Assembly (NCBI RefSeq): GCF_013408295.1
Contig: NZ_JACBYQ010000001.1
Coordinates: 248,001 to 312,000, forward strand
Direction of reading: 5' to 3'
Length of the DNA stretch: 64,000 nt
From: Psychromicrobium silvestre
Lineage (GTDB): Bacteria > Actinomycetota > Actinomycetes > Actinomycetales > Micrococcaceae
Positions within the stretch are counted from its first letter, which is position 1; each line of letters opens with the position of its first letter. A program made the translations under genes and the position numbers. Shown here piece by piece: positions 33,383 to 45,436 of the stretch. Below the pieces are notes generated by a model that saw only the letters and a program-made list of their open reading frames with translations, had not been told where the DNA came from and did not search any database.

Positions 33383-34693
33383 ATGGCCGCTCTTGAGGTT
33401 ACTGTCGGCGCGGTGGCGCACGGCGGGCATTTTGTCGCGCGGCACGAGGGCCGAGTCATCTTTGTTCGGCACGCATTGCCTGGGGAACGAGTGCGGGTCG
33501 AGCTCACCGAATCTGGTGAGGACGCGCACTTTTGGCGCGCCGACGTCGTCGAGGTCCTCGAGGCCGCTCCGGAGCGAGTGACCCATTTTTGGCCTGCGGC
33601 GGACTCCTTGCGGACTCACGCCGCCGGTGAACTGCCGGTGGGCGGTGCGGAGTTTGGTCATATTGAGCGTGGCTTTCAGCGCGAGTTGAAGGGCCGGGTG
33701 CTGGCCGAGCAGTTACAGCGGCTCGCGGGTCTTAAGCTTTCGACGCCGGTCCAGGAAGTTCCGGGGGAGCAGCCAGACGGTCTGGGCTGGCGGAGTAGGG
33801 CTGGCTTCGCAGTGACTCCGGAGGGGCGGCTGGGCATGCACGCGCATCGATCCAATACCGTGATTGCCGTCCAGGACATGCCGCTAGCCGTGCAGCGGAT
33901 TCGTTCCCTACCGCTGTGGGAGCTCGACTTCACCGGAATCGAGCGGGTGGAGATTGCCGCTCCGGATTCCGGCGACGGACCGCTGGTTCTGCTGGCCGGG
34001 GCGAAAGCAGCGGCCGCGAGGGTTTCCGCAGAGTTGCCTGAGGGTTTGTCGGTGGCGCATTGGGACCCAGAGCACTCAAGGGTGTCTGCGTTGCGTGGCC
34101 GGCCGTGGCTGCGCGAACATGCAGTGGATCGTGATTTCCGGGTCAGTGGAGATGGTTTTTGGCAGATTCACCGTTCCGCTCCTTCGGTGCTCAGCGGGGC
34201 GGTTTCCGGATTGCTTTCCGAGGTGCTGCGACCCGGGGCTAGGGTGGCGGACCTCTATGCCGGTGTGGGTTTATTTACTTCTATGCTGGCGGAGGCTGTT
34301 GGCGTAACTGGTGAGGTGCTTTCGGTGGAGGGTTCGCCGGTGACGAGCAAGGACGCCACGCGAAACTTTGAGGGTCAGCCTCAGGTGCTGGTCCGCCCGG
34401 GCAGGGTGGAAAGGGTGCTGGCCGCAGCGGCGCGTTCGGGGAGCTCTGGAAGCCAGCTGGACGCCGTCGTGCTAGATCCGCCACGGGCTGGAGCCGGGAA
34501 GAATGTGGTGCGGCAGATTGTAGCCAGTGGGCCGCAGCTGGTGGCTTATGTCTCCTGCGATCCGGCGTCCTTTGCTCGCGATGTGGGGTATTTCGCCGGG
34601 CAGGGCTGGGAGCTGGCAGAGTTGCGGGCCTTTGATCTGTACCCGCATACACACCATTTGGAGACCGTGGCGTTGCTACGCCCGAATCGTTAG
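33383..34693 (+). CDS. SAM-dependent uridine-C5 RNA methyltransferase (TrmA/RlmCD type, TRAM domain)
   Basis: This 436-residue protein has an N-terminal TRAM domain (residues 1-60, GAVAHGGHFVARHEGRVIF). The methyltransferase core has RVADLYAGVGLFTSMLAE for SAM binding, VVLDPPRAGAGKNVVRQI, and the catalytic Cys in YVSCDPASFARDVGYF. It methylates a uridine in tRNA or 23S rRNA. No N-terminal iron-sulfur Cys cluster is apparent, unlike RlmD. It starts immediately after the permease stop (TAGATG), so it is probably cotranscribed; Rv2689c is the counterpart from memory. Confidence 0.9.
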   Translation: MAALEVTVGAVAHGGHFVARHEGRVIFVRHALPGERVRVELTESGEDAHFWRADVVEVLEAAPERVTHFWPAADSLRTHAAGELPVGGAEFGHIERGFQRELKGRVLAEQLQRLAGLKLSTPVQEVPGEQPDGLGWRSRAGFAVTPEGRLGMHAHRSNTVIAVQDMPLAVQRIRSLPLWELDFTGIERVEIAAPDSGDGPLVLLAGAKAAAARVSAELPEGLSVAHWDPEHSRVSALRGRPWLREHAVDRDFRVSGDGFWQIHRSAPSVLSGAVSGLLSEVLRPGARVADLYAGVGLFTSMLAEAVGVTGEVLSVEGSPVTSKDATRNFEGQPQVLVRPGRVERVLAAAARSGSSGSQLDAVVLDPPRAGAGKNVVRQIVASGPQLVAYVSCDPASFARDVGYFAGQGWELAELRAFDLYPHTHHLETVALLRPNR

Positions 34694-34713
34694 GAGTGCC
34701 CTAGAATCTGGGC

Positions 34714-35136
34714 ATGACGATCCGCCGAGAGGGTTATAGATTCACCCTGATCTTCATCCAACGCTGGACAAAAATCCTGACGATCGCCCTCTGCGTTGGG
34801 GTCGCAATAGGATTGCTGCTGGGGCTTTTGAGTGACGTCAAGGGGACTCCGAGGTGGTTGGGGGACGCCGGATTTGTGGTGATCTTGTCCAGCATTGGGT
34901 TACCACTTCTGGGTGCCGCGATCCTGGGCGGTGAGTCGATTTTCCGTGGAGGAGGCTTAGTTGGAGCGGGGCTTATCCTAGGCTTTGCGGGCGTGGTCAT
35001 CGGCCGCACCCTGCAGATTGACTGGATGCCCTGGGCCGGCGGAATCCTCATCGTGCTTTCCATCCTCGGCTTCTGGATCATGGGGTGGGTGGCAAAAGTT
35101 CCGATGTTTTTTGGTGTGAAAAGGGACGATCCGTGA
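34714..35136 (+). CDS. Hypothetical four-helix membrane protein
   Basis: This 140-residue protein begins MTIRREGYRFTLIFIQRWTK. It has about four hydrophobic helices (near residues 20-40, 51-70, 78-97 and 105-125) and a short basic end (FFGVKRDDP). No family is recognised. It is co-directional with the methyltransferase, 20 bases after it; a GGAG lies 17 bases before the ATG, rather far. The hydrophobic pattern and codon use support a real gene, but the start is uncertain. Confidence 0.65.
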   Translation: MTIRREGYRFTLIFIQRWTKILTIALCVGVAIGLLLGLLSDVKGTPRWLGDAGFVVILSSIGLPLLGAAILGGESIFRGGGLVGAGLILGFAGVVIGRTLQIDWMPWAGGILIVLSILGFWIMGWVAKVPMFFGVKRDDP

Positions 35137-35150
35137 CCCGATGCCCGCAC

Positions 35151-35822
35151 CTAACCCTGCTTCCGGCTCACCAATTCGGTAATCCAGATCGGGGCGAACG
35201 GCGAGGTGCAGTTCGGCGGTGTGGGGTAGTCCTTGAGGACCTCCAGGCGCTCACCAATATCGATGGCTCGGGCACGATATTTTTCATACTCGATGCCAAT
35301 CTGCGCCAGGCAGTTGTTCATGGCCCACTGCAAACGATCTGGAGCCTGCTTCATCTCGGCTTCAATAATGTCCAGCAGCCCGGACAGGTCTAGACCCTCG
35401 GGGTTCTTTACGACGCGCTCGCTAGTCAGTGCCCAACCGGCGCTCGCAACCACCGGGTCCGGATCAGCGAACCAGGCCACCCGAAGTTCCTCGGCGTGCG
35501 GACTCTTCTTCACCACATAGTTCACCAGCCAATCGTGCACCTTAGGAACACGCGCTTGGCGCAACATGGCGTCCAGCTCATCAGCCTTGAACGTTTTTGG
35601 TCGGCAAATCAGTAAGGCCAGCAGCCTGGCCGCAGTATCACCGGTAGCCCACAGCTCAAGCGCAAGTTCCTGCTGGATCTTGAGCCGTTTGGCGACCCCG
35701 CGTAGTTTACCTAGATTCACCCCGTGGTCGTCACCGTGCCTGAGGTTGACCTCACGGACTCGCGGATCCTCAAGAGCGGCCAATTCGGCCATTACCTCGG
35801 CCAGCGTCGTATTGGTCGTCAT
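35151..35822 (-). CDS. DNA alkylation repair protein, AlkD-like
   Basis: This 223-residue all-helical protein has HEAT-like repeats. The N-terminus contains REVNLRHGDDHGVNLGKLRG (AlkD family 'G(V)..LR.la' region), then LALELWATGDTAARLLALLI, and the central conserved WLVNYVVKKSPHAEELRVAW and ASAGWALTSERV. AlkD glycosylases remove bulky cationic base lesions without flipping the base. Key Trp and Asp residues look preserved, but substrate cannot be stated. It is single, convergent with the preceding membrane gene and divergent from the P-type ATPase. Confidence 0.82.
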   Translation of the reverse strand: MTTNTTLAEVMAELAALEDPRVREVNLRHGDDHGVNLGKLRGVAKRLKIQQELALELWATGDTAARLLALLICRPKTFKADELDAMLRQARVPKVHDWLVNYVVKKSPHAEELRVAWFADPDPVVASAGWALTSERVVKNPEGLDLSGLLDIIEAEMKQAPDRLQWAMNNCLAQIGIEYEKYRARAIDIGERLEVLKDYPTPPNCTSPFAPIWITELVSRKQG

Positions 35823-35957
35823 CTGTGCCTCCTGCCCATCGTCTTGAGAATCAGTCTACGAGGGCCCGATTCCTGGCCGAGCGTTCTGCCCGGCTATCGA
35901 ACCTCCGAAACATCCTTCCTGAGGCTGACGTTCAGCATCACCGGCTCGCATAGAGTT

Positions 35958-38585
35958 ATGAGCACCATGAGCAGCCAAAAGACCGCCACGCCCACCCAGG
36001 TAAAGAACTCATCGATGAGTCGCGCCGAAGCTAAAAATGTGGCTCGGCTTACTGCGATCGCCGAAGCCAAACAGCAACTGACGGCAACGGAGCTCTCCAC
36101 CCGCGGCCTCAGCGAAGCTCAGGTTTCCGAACGCATCGCAGCGGGACTAGACAATGTGGTTCCCAATGAATCCAGCCGCAGCATCCTGCAAATTCTGCGC
36201 GCCAATCTGGTCACCCTGTTCAATATCGTGCTGGGTGCCTGCTTCGTGGTGGTCCTCCTGGTGGGGGACTGGAAGGACGCTCTGTTCGGCGTCATCGTGA
36301 TCGCCAACGCTGCCATTGGCGTGATTCAGGAGTACCGAGCCAAGCGAACCCTTGACAAGCTGGCCGTGCTGCACGCCCCGCACGCAAGAGTGCTGCGTCA
36401 GAACTCCCAACCCCCCCAGAATCCGCAGGACAAGCAGAACCAGAGTGAAACACGGGAACTGCCGCTCGCGGAGGTGGTCTATCAGGACGTTTTGGTGCTC
36501 CGAACCGGAGACCAGATCCCGGCGGATGCTGTTGTGCTCAGCACCGAAGGCCTGGAACTGGACGAGTCTCTGCTCACCGGCGAGTCCGATCCGGTCGATA
36601 AGAGCCCCGGTGATGAAGTGCTTTCCGGCTCCGCCGTTGTTTCTGGCTCGGGTACCGCCCGAGTGGAGCGGATCGGGGTGGAGTCCTTCGCGGCCAAGCT
36701 GACCGCGGAAGCCAAGCGCTTCTCGCTGGTCAACTCCGAGATCCGCCGCTCCATTAATAAGATCGTGCTTTACATCACCTGGGCTCTGATTCCCCTAGTG
36801 TTGCTCGTGATCAATGGGCAGATGCAGGCCAAGGGCGGCTGGGGGACCGCCCTTGAAACCGGGGCTTGGAAGGATGCCGTGGTCTCCGCGGTGGCTTCCA
36901 TCGTGGCGATGATCCCCGAGGGCCTGGTGCTGCTGACCAGCATTTCCTTTGGCCTAGCCGCGGTTACCCTGGCCCGTCGCCAGGTGCTGGTTCAGGAATT
37001 GCCAGCGGTCGAGGGGCTGGCTCGGGTGGATATTGTTTGCCTGGACAAAACCGGCACGCTGACCGAGGGCGAGATCATCTTCGATGCGGAGTATTCGCTC
37101 CAGCAGCCGCCCGGCTGGCACCAGGTGCTCGGCTGGATTGGCGCGGACGAGAACGCCAACGCCACCGCGGCCTGCCTGCGCTCCGAGTACCTGGAACTTC
37201 CGGCAATACAGCCCACCGCGAAGGTTCCCTTCAACAGCGCTCGCAAATGGAGTGCAGTGAGCTTCGGCCCGAATTCGGCTCAGGGGAATAACGACGGCGG
37301 TAGCCAAGTCCCGCTCGGAAGCTGGGTTTTCGGGGCCCCCGAAATGGTCTTGGAACAGGGCCAGGAGACACATCGGCTGGCTCTGGAACAGGCCAGCCGT
37401 CTGGCCGAACAGGGCCTCCGTGCGCTGATCCTGGCGCATAGCCCGGAGCCTTTAGGCGAGGCTCCGGCGGAGGGAGGACTGCCCAAGGAATTACAAGCGG
37501 TGGCCATTCTGACCTTTCGGGAGAAGGTCCGCCCGGACGCTTCGGAAACCTTGGCCTACTTCCGCGAGCAAGGTGTCAGCCTGCGCGTTATTTCCGGCGA
37601 TAACCCACGCACCGTGGCGGCGGTGGCTCGTGAGGTTGGCTTTGAGAATGTCGGCCAGGGCTACGATGCCCGGCAGCTACCGCAAACGTTCAGCGATCAG
37701 GACATCGACGAGCTCGGCGAGGTGCTGGAGAAGGAACAGGTCCTGGGTCGGGTAACTCCGGAGCAGAAGAAGTTCATCGTGTTGGCACTGCAAAAGCGCG
37801 GCCACGTGGTGGCCATGACCGGTGACGGCGTCAATGATGCACTGGCACTAAAAAACGCCGATATTGGCATTGCGATGGGCTCCGGTGCTGCCGCTACCAA
37901 GGCGGTGGCCCGGCTGGTCCTGCTGGATGGACAGTTCTCCCGAATGCCAGGCGTGGTGGCCGAAGGTCGCCGGGTGATCGCCAATGTGGAGCGGGTGGCG
38001 AACCTGTTCCTGACCAAAACGGCCTACGCCATTATGATTTCGCTGTTCATCGGCATCATGCTCTGGCAATACCCCTTCTTGCCGCGTCAACTATCGATTG
38101 TCTCCTCGTTGACCATCGGCATTCCGGCCTTCTTTTTGGCTCTGTTGCCGAATAAACGTCGATACCAGCCGGGTTTCCTGCGCCGTGTGCTGTTTTTCTC
38201 CATTCCGGCCGGGGCAATTATCGCGGTTAGCATCGTGGCGGTTTACGGCTATTCAAGGGCCTTCCCGGATGCGACTCTGAGCGCAGAGGCGCAACTAGAG
38301 GCCGGTCGCACTGCGACCACGGCCGCCGTCCTGCTGATCGCACTTTGGGTGCTGGGCACCCTGGCTAGGCCTTTCGACCGCTGGCGGGCCGCCGTCGTCG
38401 CCGCCATGGTGCTGGGCCTCGTGCTGGTGCTCGCGGTGCCCTTTGCCCGGGAATTCTTCGCCTTGCAGGTGCCGACCGGTTGGCTGCTGGCGGTTACCAT
38501 TGGAGTAGTTATTTTGGGCTGCGCGGCGGTAGAAATCCTTTATCGGATCCTCAAACGCCGCGGTGCCGTCTCCGAACGGGTATAA
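35958..38585 (+). CDS. Cation-translocating P-type ATPase (CtpE-like)
   Basis: This 875-residue ion pump has actuator loop LLTGESDPVDKSPGDEVLSG, membrane motif IPEGLVLLTSISFGLAAVTL (PEGL, as in Ca2+-type pumps), phosphorylation site CLDKTGTLTEGE with Asp near residue 362, and hinge VVAMTGDGVNDALALKNADI. Ten or so membrane helices are visible. The pattern resembles M. tuberculosis CtpE (Ca2+), though the ion is not provable. The open frame extends upstream to 35724, but that part overlaps the divergent AlkD-like gene; ATG 35958 is chosen. A polar Gln/Asn/Pro insert (NSQPPQNPQDKQNQ) sits in the actuator domain before the TGES loop. Confidence 0.85.
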   Translation: MSTMSSQKTATPTQVKNSSMSRAEAKNVARLTAIAEAKQQLTATELSTRGLSEAQVSERIAAGLDNVVPNESSRSILQILRANLVTLFNIVLGACFVVVLLVGDWKDALFGVIVIANAAIGVIQEYRAKRTLDKLAVLHAPHARVLRQNSQPPQNPQDKQNQSETRELPLAEVVYQDVLVLRTGDQIPADAVVLSTEGLELDESLLTGESDPVDKSPGDEVLSGSAVVSGSGTARVERIGVESFAAKLTAEAKRFSLVNSEIRRSINKIVLYITWALIPLVLLVINGQMQAKGGWGTALETGAWKDAVVSAVASIVAMIPEGLVLLTSISFGLAAVTLARRQVLVQELPAVEGLARVDIVCLDKTGTLTEGEIIFDAEYSLQQPPGWHQVLGWIGADENANATAACLRSEYLELPAIQPTAKVPFNSARKWSAVSFGPNSAQGNNDGGSQVPLGSWVFGAPEMVLEQGQETHRLALEQASRLAEQGLRALILAHSPEPLGEAPAEGGLPKELQAVAILTFREKVRPDASETLAYFREQGVSLRVISGDNPRTVAAVAREVGFENVGQGYDARQLPQTFSDQDIDELGEVLEKEQVLGRVTPEQKKFIVLALQKRGHVVAMTGDGVNDALALKNADIGIAMGSGAAATKAVARLVLLDGQFSRMPGVVAEGRRVIANVERVANLFLTKTAYAIMISLFIGIMLWQYPFLPRQLSIVSSLTIGIPAFFLALLPNKRRYQPGFLRRVLFFSIPAGAIIAVSIVAVYGYSRAFPDATLSAEAQLEAGRTATTAAVLLIALWVLGTLARPFDRWRAAVVAAMVLGLVLVLAVPFAREFFALQVPTGWLLAVTIGVVILGCAAVEILYRILKRRGAVSERV

Positions 38586-38586
38586 A

Positions 38587-38630
38587 GTCCGGACTGCTTT
38601 GAGTTAGGAACACCTAACTAGCAACCGGAC
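38587..38630. promoter_or_regulatory. Nested inverted repeats upstream of acnA
   Basis: A perfect dyad AGTTAGG-AACA-CCTAACT (38602-38619) lies inside an outer pair GTCCGG (38587-38592) and CCGGAC (38625-38630). It occupies most of the 88 bases between the ATPase stop and the acnA start. No T-run follows, so it is less likely a terminator than an operator or 5' leader fold. Confidence 0.55.
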
Positions 38631-38673
38631 CCCCTCGAGACAAAGATAAATGCTGAGGCGAGAGGAGACTGTA

Positions 38674-41520
<2,847 letters not shown>

Positions 41521-41592
41521 GGTTCCCCTGGTGAACCGAAGGTTTACCAAGGGGGCGCGGAGATCGATCTCCGCTAGCTAAGTTCTGAGAGG

Positions 41593-41632
41593 GGCCCCGG
41601 TCATCGTTCAACGGTGAGCCGGGGCCTTTTTT
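41593..41632 (+). terminator. Intrinsic terminator of acnA
   Basis: GGCCCCGG (41593-41600) pairs with CCGGGGCC (41619-41626), with a further TCA/TGA pairing inside, followed directly by six T. Confidence 0.92.
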
Positions 41633-41636
41633 CACG

Positions 41637-41708
41637 CGCGAGTTCGCTTGTCCTTCTCCAATTCGCGGGGTTTTACCGGCGAATTCGAGACTCAAACGCG
41701 AACTCGCG
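41637..41708. repeat. Nested palindromic element upstream of dxs
   Basis: CGCGAGTTCGC (41637-41647) and GCGAACTCGCG (41698-41708) are an exact 11-bp inverted pair. Inside it AATTCGC and GCGAATT (near 41660-41686) form a second pair. The half-sites are variants of one theme. The element lies between the acnA terminator and dxs; the rest of the space up to 41793 shows nothing beyond a presumed dxs promoter. Confidence 0.6.
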
Positions 41709-41793
41709 GTGCAGAGCGGGGAGGGGCCGGTGGCAAAAACGCAGTAGAATTGCTGTCATAACGCGCTGCGGATAGCAGAGGAAGTGAGGATCA

Positions 41794-43779
41794 ATGGGAC
41801 TTCTGGAGACCATCCAGCATCCGGCGGATCTCGCCCGGCTCAGTGACGTGCAGATGACGCAACTGGCCACCGAGATCAGGGAATTCTTGATCAGCAATGT
41901 CGCTCAGACGGGCGGACATCTCGGCCCCAATCTTGGCGTGGTCGAACTGACCCTGGCGATCCATCGGATTTTTGATTCGCCCAGAGATTCCATTATCTTC
42001 GACACCGGGCATCAGTCCTATGTGCATAAACTGCTCACCGGCAGGCAGGATTTCTCCACGCTGCGGCAACAAGGTGGGCTTTCCGGCTATCCAGACCGTG
42101 CCGAGTCCCCGCACGATATTGTGGAATCCTCCCATGCCTCATCCTCGCTGTCCTGGGCCGACGGGATTTCCCGAGCCCGGCAGCTGAACGGCGAAGGGGA
42201 TCGCTACGTTGTCGCGGTGGTTGGCGATGGTGCGCTGACCGGTGGAATGACCTGGGAAGCACTCAATAACATCGCAGCTGACAAGCATCGCCGAGTGGTT
42301 ATCGTGGTGAACGACAATGGACGCTCCTATGCGCCCACGGTGGGCGGACTGGCGGACTATCTGCGCTCACTCCGGCCCGCAATTGATTCGGTGCGCACCC
42401 ACAAGGCTTACGAGGAGACCCTCGACTGGACCAAACAAAAGCTGCAACACGGCGGTGTACTGGGCCAGTTCATGTACAAGTCGCTGCACGCTGCCAAAAA
42501 AGGTCTCAAGGACTGGTGGGCTCCGCAAGGGCTCTTCGAGGATCTTGGCATGAAGTACATCGGCCCGGTAGACGGGCACAACGAGAAGTCGATGGAGTCC
42601 GCACTGCTCGCGGCCAAGAACTACGCCGGACCGGTGATCGTACACGCGATGACCGAGAAGGGCAGGGGTTATGCCCCGGCTCGTGCCCATGAGGAAGACC
42701 AGTTCCACGCTGTCGGGGTGATTGATCCGGAGACTGGCCTGCCCGTGGATTCCGTTTCGGTACAGTCCTGGACCTCGGTTTTTGCTGAGGAGATCGCTGA
42801 GATCGCCGATGAACGGCAGGACATTGTTGGCATCACCGGGGCGATGCTCAACCCGGTGGGACTCAATATCTTCGCCGAGAGACATCCACAGCGAGTGATC
42901 GATGTGGGTATTGCCGAGCAGCATGCGCTGACCACGGCAGCCGGTATGGCTTTCGGCGGCTTGCATCCCGTGGTGGCGCTCTACGCCACCTTCCTAAATC
43001 GAGCCTTCGACCAGCTGCTGATGGACGTCGCACTGCACAAGGCGGGAGTCACCGTGGTGCTGGACCGGGCAGGAGTTACCGGCCCTGATGGTCCCAGTCA
43101 CCACGGCATGTGGGATCTGTCGATCTTGCAGATCATCCCGGGCTTGCACCTGGCCGCGCCGAGGGATGCCTCCCGGCTGCGGGAGGAACTGCGGGAAGCG
43201 GTGGCGATCGATAATGCTCCGAGCGTGCTGCGCTATTCCAAGGGCTCCGTAGGCGTCGAGGTCGAAGCTATTGAACGGCTTGAGGATGGCGTAGATGTGC
43301 TGGCCAGGCGCCCCTCTGGTTCCACCGAGAACGATGTATTGATCGTCTCGGTGGGCGCGATGAGCGAGCTTTCTCTGCAGGTATCGAATCTGATCGGCGC
43401 GCAGGGGATTTCCTCCACCGTGGTGGACCCACGCTGGGTATTGCCGGTTCCGGAGTCCATTCTTGAGCTGGCCGCTCAGCACCGGATCGTGATCGTCATT
43501 GAGGACGGCGTTCGGGCTGGCGGAGTTGGCTCGCGCATCCGTCAGGAGATGCGCGCAGCTGGTGTGGACACAGCGCTGAATGAGGTGGGTTTGCCGGTGG
43601 AATTCCTGGCGCACGGCTCCCGCTCCCAAGTCTTAGAGCGCGTAGGTTTGACCGCGCAGCAGGTAGCGCACGACGTCGTCGGCCAAGTTCTGGGGACCAA
43701 GGTACCTTTCGCTCGGCCACTGCCGACGAGCGACACTCAGGGCGGTGTGACGCATACCGGTCAGCTGCCGCGCCAATGA
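41794..43779 (+). CDS. dxs: 1-deoxy-D-xylulose-5-phosphate synthase
   Basis: DXS (661 aa) joins pyruvate and glyceraldehyde 3-phosphate with thiamine diphosphate, the first step of the MEP isoprenoid pathway. It begins [17 protein letters not shown]. ThDP and Mg2+ motifs are [32 protein letters not shown] and [20 protein letters not shown] are family signatures. The C-terminal transketolase domain is complete ([18 protein letters not shown]). AGGA and GTGAGGA precede the ATG. It overlaps the next gene by 4 bases. Confidence 0.96.
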   Translation: MGLLETIQHPADLARLSDVQMTQLATEIREFLISNVAQTGGHLGPNLGVVELTLAIHRIFDSPRDSIIFDTGHQSYVHKLLTGRQDFSTLRQQGGLSGYPDRAESPHDIVESSHASSSLSWADGISRARQLNGEGDRYVVAVVGDGALTGGMTWEALNNIAADKHRRVVIVVNDNGRSYAPTVGGLADYLRSLRPAIDSVRTHKAYEETLDWTKQKLQHGGVLGQFMYKSLHAAKKGLKDWWAPQGLFEDLGMKYIGPVDGHNEKSMESALLAAKNYAGPVIVHAMTEKGRGYAPARAHEEDQFHAVGVIDPETGLPVDSVSVQSWTSVFAEEIAEIADERQDIVGITGAMLNPVGLNIFAERHPQRVIDVGIAEQHALTTAAGMAFGGLHPVVALYATFLNRAFDQLLMDVALHKAGVTVVLDRAGVTGPDGPSHHGMWDLSILQIIPGLHLAAPRDASRLREELREAVAIDNAPSVLRYSKGSVGVEVEAIERLEDGVDVLARRPSGSTENDVLIVSVGAMSELSLQVSNLIGAQGISSTVVDPRWVLPVPESILELAAQHRIVIVIEDGVRAGGVGSRIRQEMRAAGVDTALNEVGLPVEFLAHGSRSQVLERVGLTAQQVAHDVVGQVLGTKVPFARPLPTSDTQGGVTHTGQLPRQ

Positions 43780-44330
43780 GCGAGAGCGAAACGACGCCTG
43801 CCGTCGGTGACCTAGTCGTGGCGCGTCACCGGAAGTGGGACGGCGGGGCTCACTGGGTGGTGCCGGGGACCTATTTGGGCTCGGATGAAGTCGGTCACTG
43901 GGTGCATCAGCCCGCTGGTTCCTTCGTTTCGAAACCAGGTTCCGGATTTATGGCGGTTTCTCCGGCGGTGCTTCTGGTGCCGTTCGAGGGGGAGTGGGTG
44001 GCCACTTTCTATGATGATCAGCACCCCGAGCAGTGCTCCTTGTACGTGGATATTGTGACGGAGATCAGCTGGAATCTTTTGACACGGGACGAAGGCTGGG
44101 AGATGACCTTGATCGATATGGACCTAGACGTGATCACCGCGCGGGATAGAACCTGGGTGGACGACGAAGATGAATTCGCCGAACATCAGGTGCGTTACGG
44201 CTATCCGGCCGAGGTGATCAGCCGGATGGAAGCCGAATGTTCCGCTGTTCATCGTCGTGTGCTGGCCGAGGTTGCTCCTTTCGACGGCCGGGCCGATAGC
44301 TGGCTGCGCCGCGGGGCCCTCGCGAGATAG
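43776..44330 (+). CDS. DUF402 domain protein
   Basis: This 184-residue protein matches the DUF402 / YgaC-like fold. It contains [17 protein letters not shown], a conserved core [20 protein letters not shown] and [20 protein letters not shown], with acidic residues that bind a divalent metal in characterised relatives acting as nucleoside diphosphatases. The ATGA overlap with dxs indicates cotranscription. The final codons (Leu-Ala-Arg-stop) fall inside the first copy of a 54-bp tandem repeat, so the repeat arose from or has replaced the gene end. Confidence 0.82.
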   Translation: MSESETTPAVGDLVVARHRKWDGGAHWVVPGTYLGSDEVGHWVHQPAGSFVSKPGSGFMAVSPAVLLVPFEGEWVATFYDDQHPEQCSLYVDIVTEISWNLLTRDEGWEMTLIDMDLDVITARDRTWVDDEDEFAEHQVRYGYPAEVISRMEAECSAVHRRVLAEVAPFDGRADSWLRRGALAR

Positions 44331-44438
44331 CGCCTATCACGCTCCCACGCCTCGCGAGCTCGACGCGGGTCCCTCGCGAGATAGCGCCTATCACGCTCCC
44401 ACGCCTCGCGCGCTCGACGCGGGTCCCTCGCGAGATAG
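44317..44438. repeat. 54-bp tandem repeat, two full copies plus partial
   Basis: Units start at 44317 and 44371 with a partial third at 44425. Each begins CCCTCGCGAGATAGCGCC and contains the dyad GATAG-CGC-CTATC and the palindrome CTCGCGAG. Full copies differ by one base (GCGAGCTC versus GCGCGCTC). The array spans the DUF402 stop and ends just before the aldo/keto reductase start. Confidence 0.88.
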
Positions 44439-44448
44439 GCTTGGAAAT

Positions 44449-45426
44449 ATGACTGATTATCGCCCGTTGGGCAATTCTGGACTCATCGTTTCCACGGTTG
44501 GATTGGGCTGCAATAACTTGGGCAGACCGGGGACCCCCACCGAATCCCAAGAGGGGACAGACGCCGTCGTGCACGCCGCTATTGACGCCGGGGTGACACT
44601 TTTTGACGTTGCCGACGTTTATGGTGCGCGGCCCGGTCTGAGCGAGGAACGGCTCGGTAAAGCACTCGCTCGCCGACGCGAGGACGTGTTGATTGCAACC
44701 AAGTTCGGACTGGACTTGCAGGGCGCCAACGGCGCCGACTGGGGCGCACGAGGCTCCCGCCGCTACATCGTCAAGGCTGCCGAGGCTTCCTTGCGGCGTC
44801 TGGGCACGGACTGGATTGATCTGTATCAATATCACACCCCGGATGGCGTGACGCCGATCGAGGAGACCCTCTCCGCTCTCGATGAACTGGTTCGTTCCGG
44901 CAAGGTCCGCTATCTGGGACACTCCAACCGCACCGGCTGGCAGATCGCTGAAGCCGCCTATGAGGCCAAGATCGGTGGTTACACCCCCTTCGTGTCCGCG
45001 CAGAATCACTACAATCTGCTGGATCGTCGCGCCGAGCTGGAGGTCACTCCGGCGGCAGAGGCCTTTGGTCTCGGAGTGCTGCCGTATTTTCCGCTGGCCA
45101 ACGGCCTACTAACCGGCAAATACGCCGAAGGAAAGGCTCCCGAGGGTAGCCGCCTGACGCATTCGCGGACCAATCTGCTCGAGAAGGCAGACTGGTCCCA
45201 GCTCGCGGCTTTCAGCACTTTCGCCAAGGACCGCGGCCTGACCGAACTTCAGGTGGCCTTCTCCTGGCTCGCTGCGCAACCCTCGGTTTCCAGCGTTATC
45301 GCCGGAGCCACTAAGCCAGAGCAGATTCGGGCGAACGCTGAGGCAGCCACGGCCCCGCTCAGCGTTGAAGACCTTGCTCAGCTCGAGGAGATCTTCCCGC
45401 GCACCCCCAAGGTCGCATTGTTCTAA
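44449..45426 (+). CDS. Aldo/keto reductase
   Basis: This NADPH-dependent oxidoreductase (325 aa) has the AKR TIM-barrel pattern. The catalytic tetrad can be read as Asp and Tyr in LFDVADVYGARPGLSEERLG, Lys in IATKFGLDL, and His in DLYQYHTPDG. The NADPH-binding segment near the C-terminus is SSVIAGATKPEQIRANAEA. ATG 44449 is chosen; the open frame runs upstream to 44257 through the 54-bp repeat, where it would add a repetitive 18-residue unit that I consider untranslated. The substrate is unknown. Confidence 0.9.
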   Translation: MTDYRPLGNSGLIVSTVGLGCNNLGRPGTPTESQEGTDAVVHAAIDAGVTLFDVADVYGARPGLSEERLGKALARRREDVLIATKFGLDLQGANGADWGARGSRRYIVKAAEASLRRLGTDWIDLYQYHTPDGVTPIEETLSALDELVRSGKVRYLGHSNRTGWQIAEAAYEAKIGGYTPFVSAQNHYNLLDRRAELEVTPAAEAFGLGVLPYFPLANGLLTGKYAEGKAPEGSRLTHSRTNLLEKADWSQLAAFSTFAKDRGLTELQVAFSWLAAQPSVSSVIAGATKPEQIRANAEAATAPLSVEDLAQLEEIFPRTPKVALF

Positions 45427-45436
45427 GCTTTCCCTT

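Noticed and set aside
35724-35957. 78-residue N-terminal extension of the P-type ATPase
   Set aside because: It overlaps the divergent AlkD-like gene and its start region, and the sequence is not protein-like for this family.
38602-38619. DtxR/IdeR iron box upstream of acnA
   Set aside because: The arms TTAGG and CCTAA are present but separated by 4 bases instead of the longer 19-bp IdeR dyad, so the match is not convincing.
44317-44438. CRISPR array
   Set aside because: Units are directly adjacent with no unique spacers, and no cas genes are present. The same holds for the arrays at 3179 and 17064.
44257-44448. N-terminal extension of the aldo/keto reductase containing a repeated 18-residue unit
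   Set aside because: The extension is the translation of the 54-bp DNA repeat and of the end of the DUF402 gene in another frame. The family N-terminus begins at ATG 44449.
44340-44450. Intrinsic terminator for the dxs-DUF402 operon
   Set aside because: The dyads inside the repeat are short and no T-run follows; I list them only as repeat structure.
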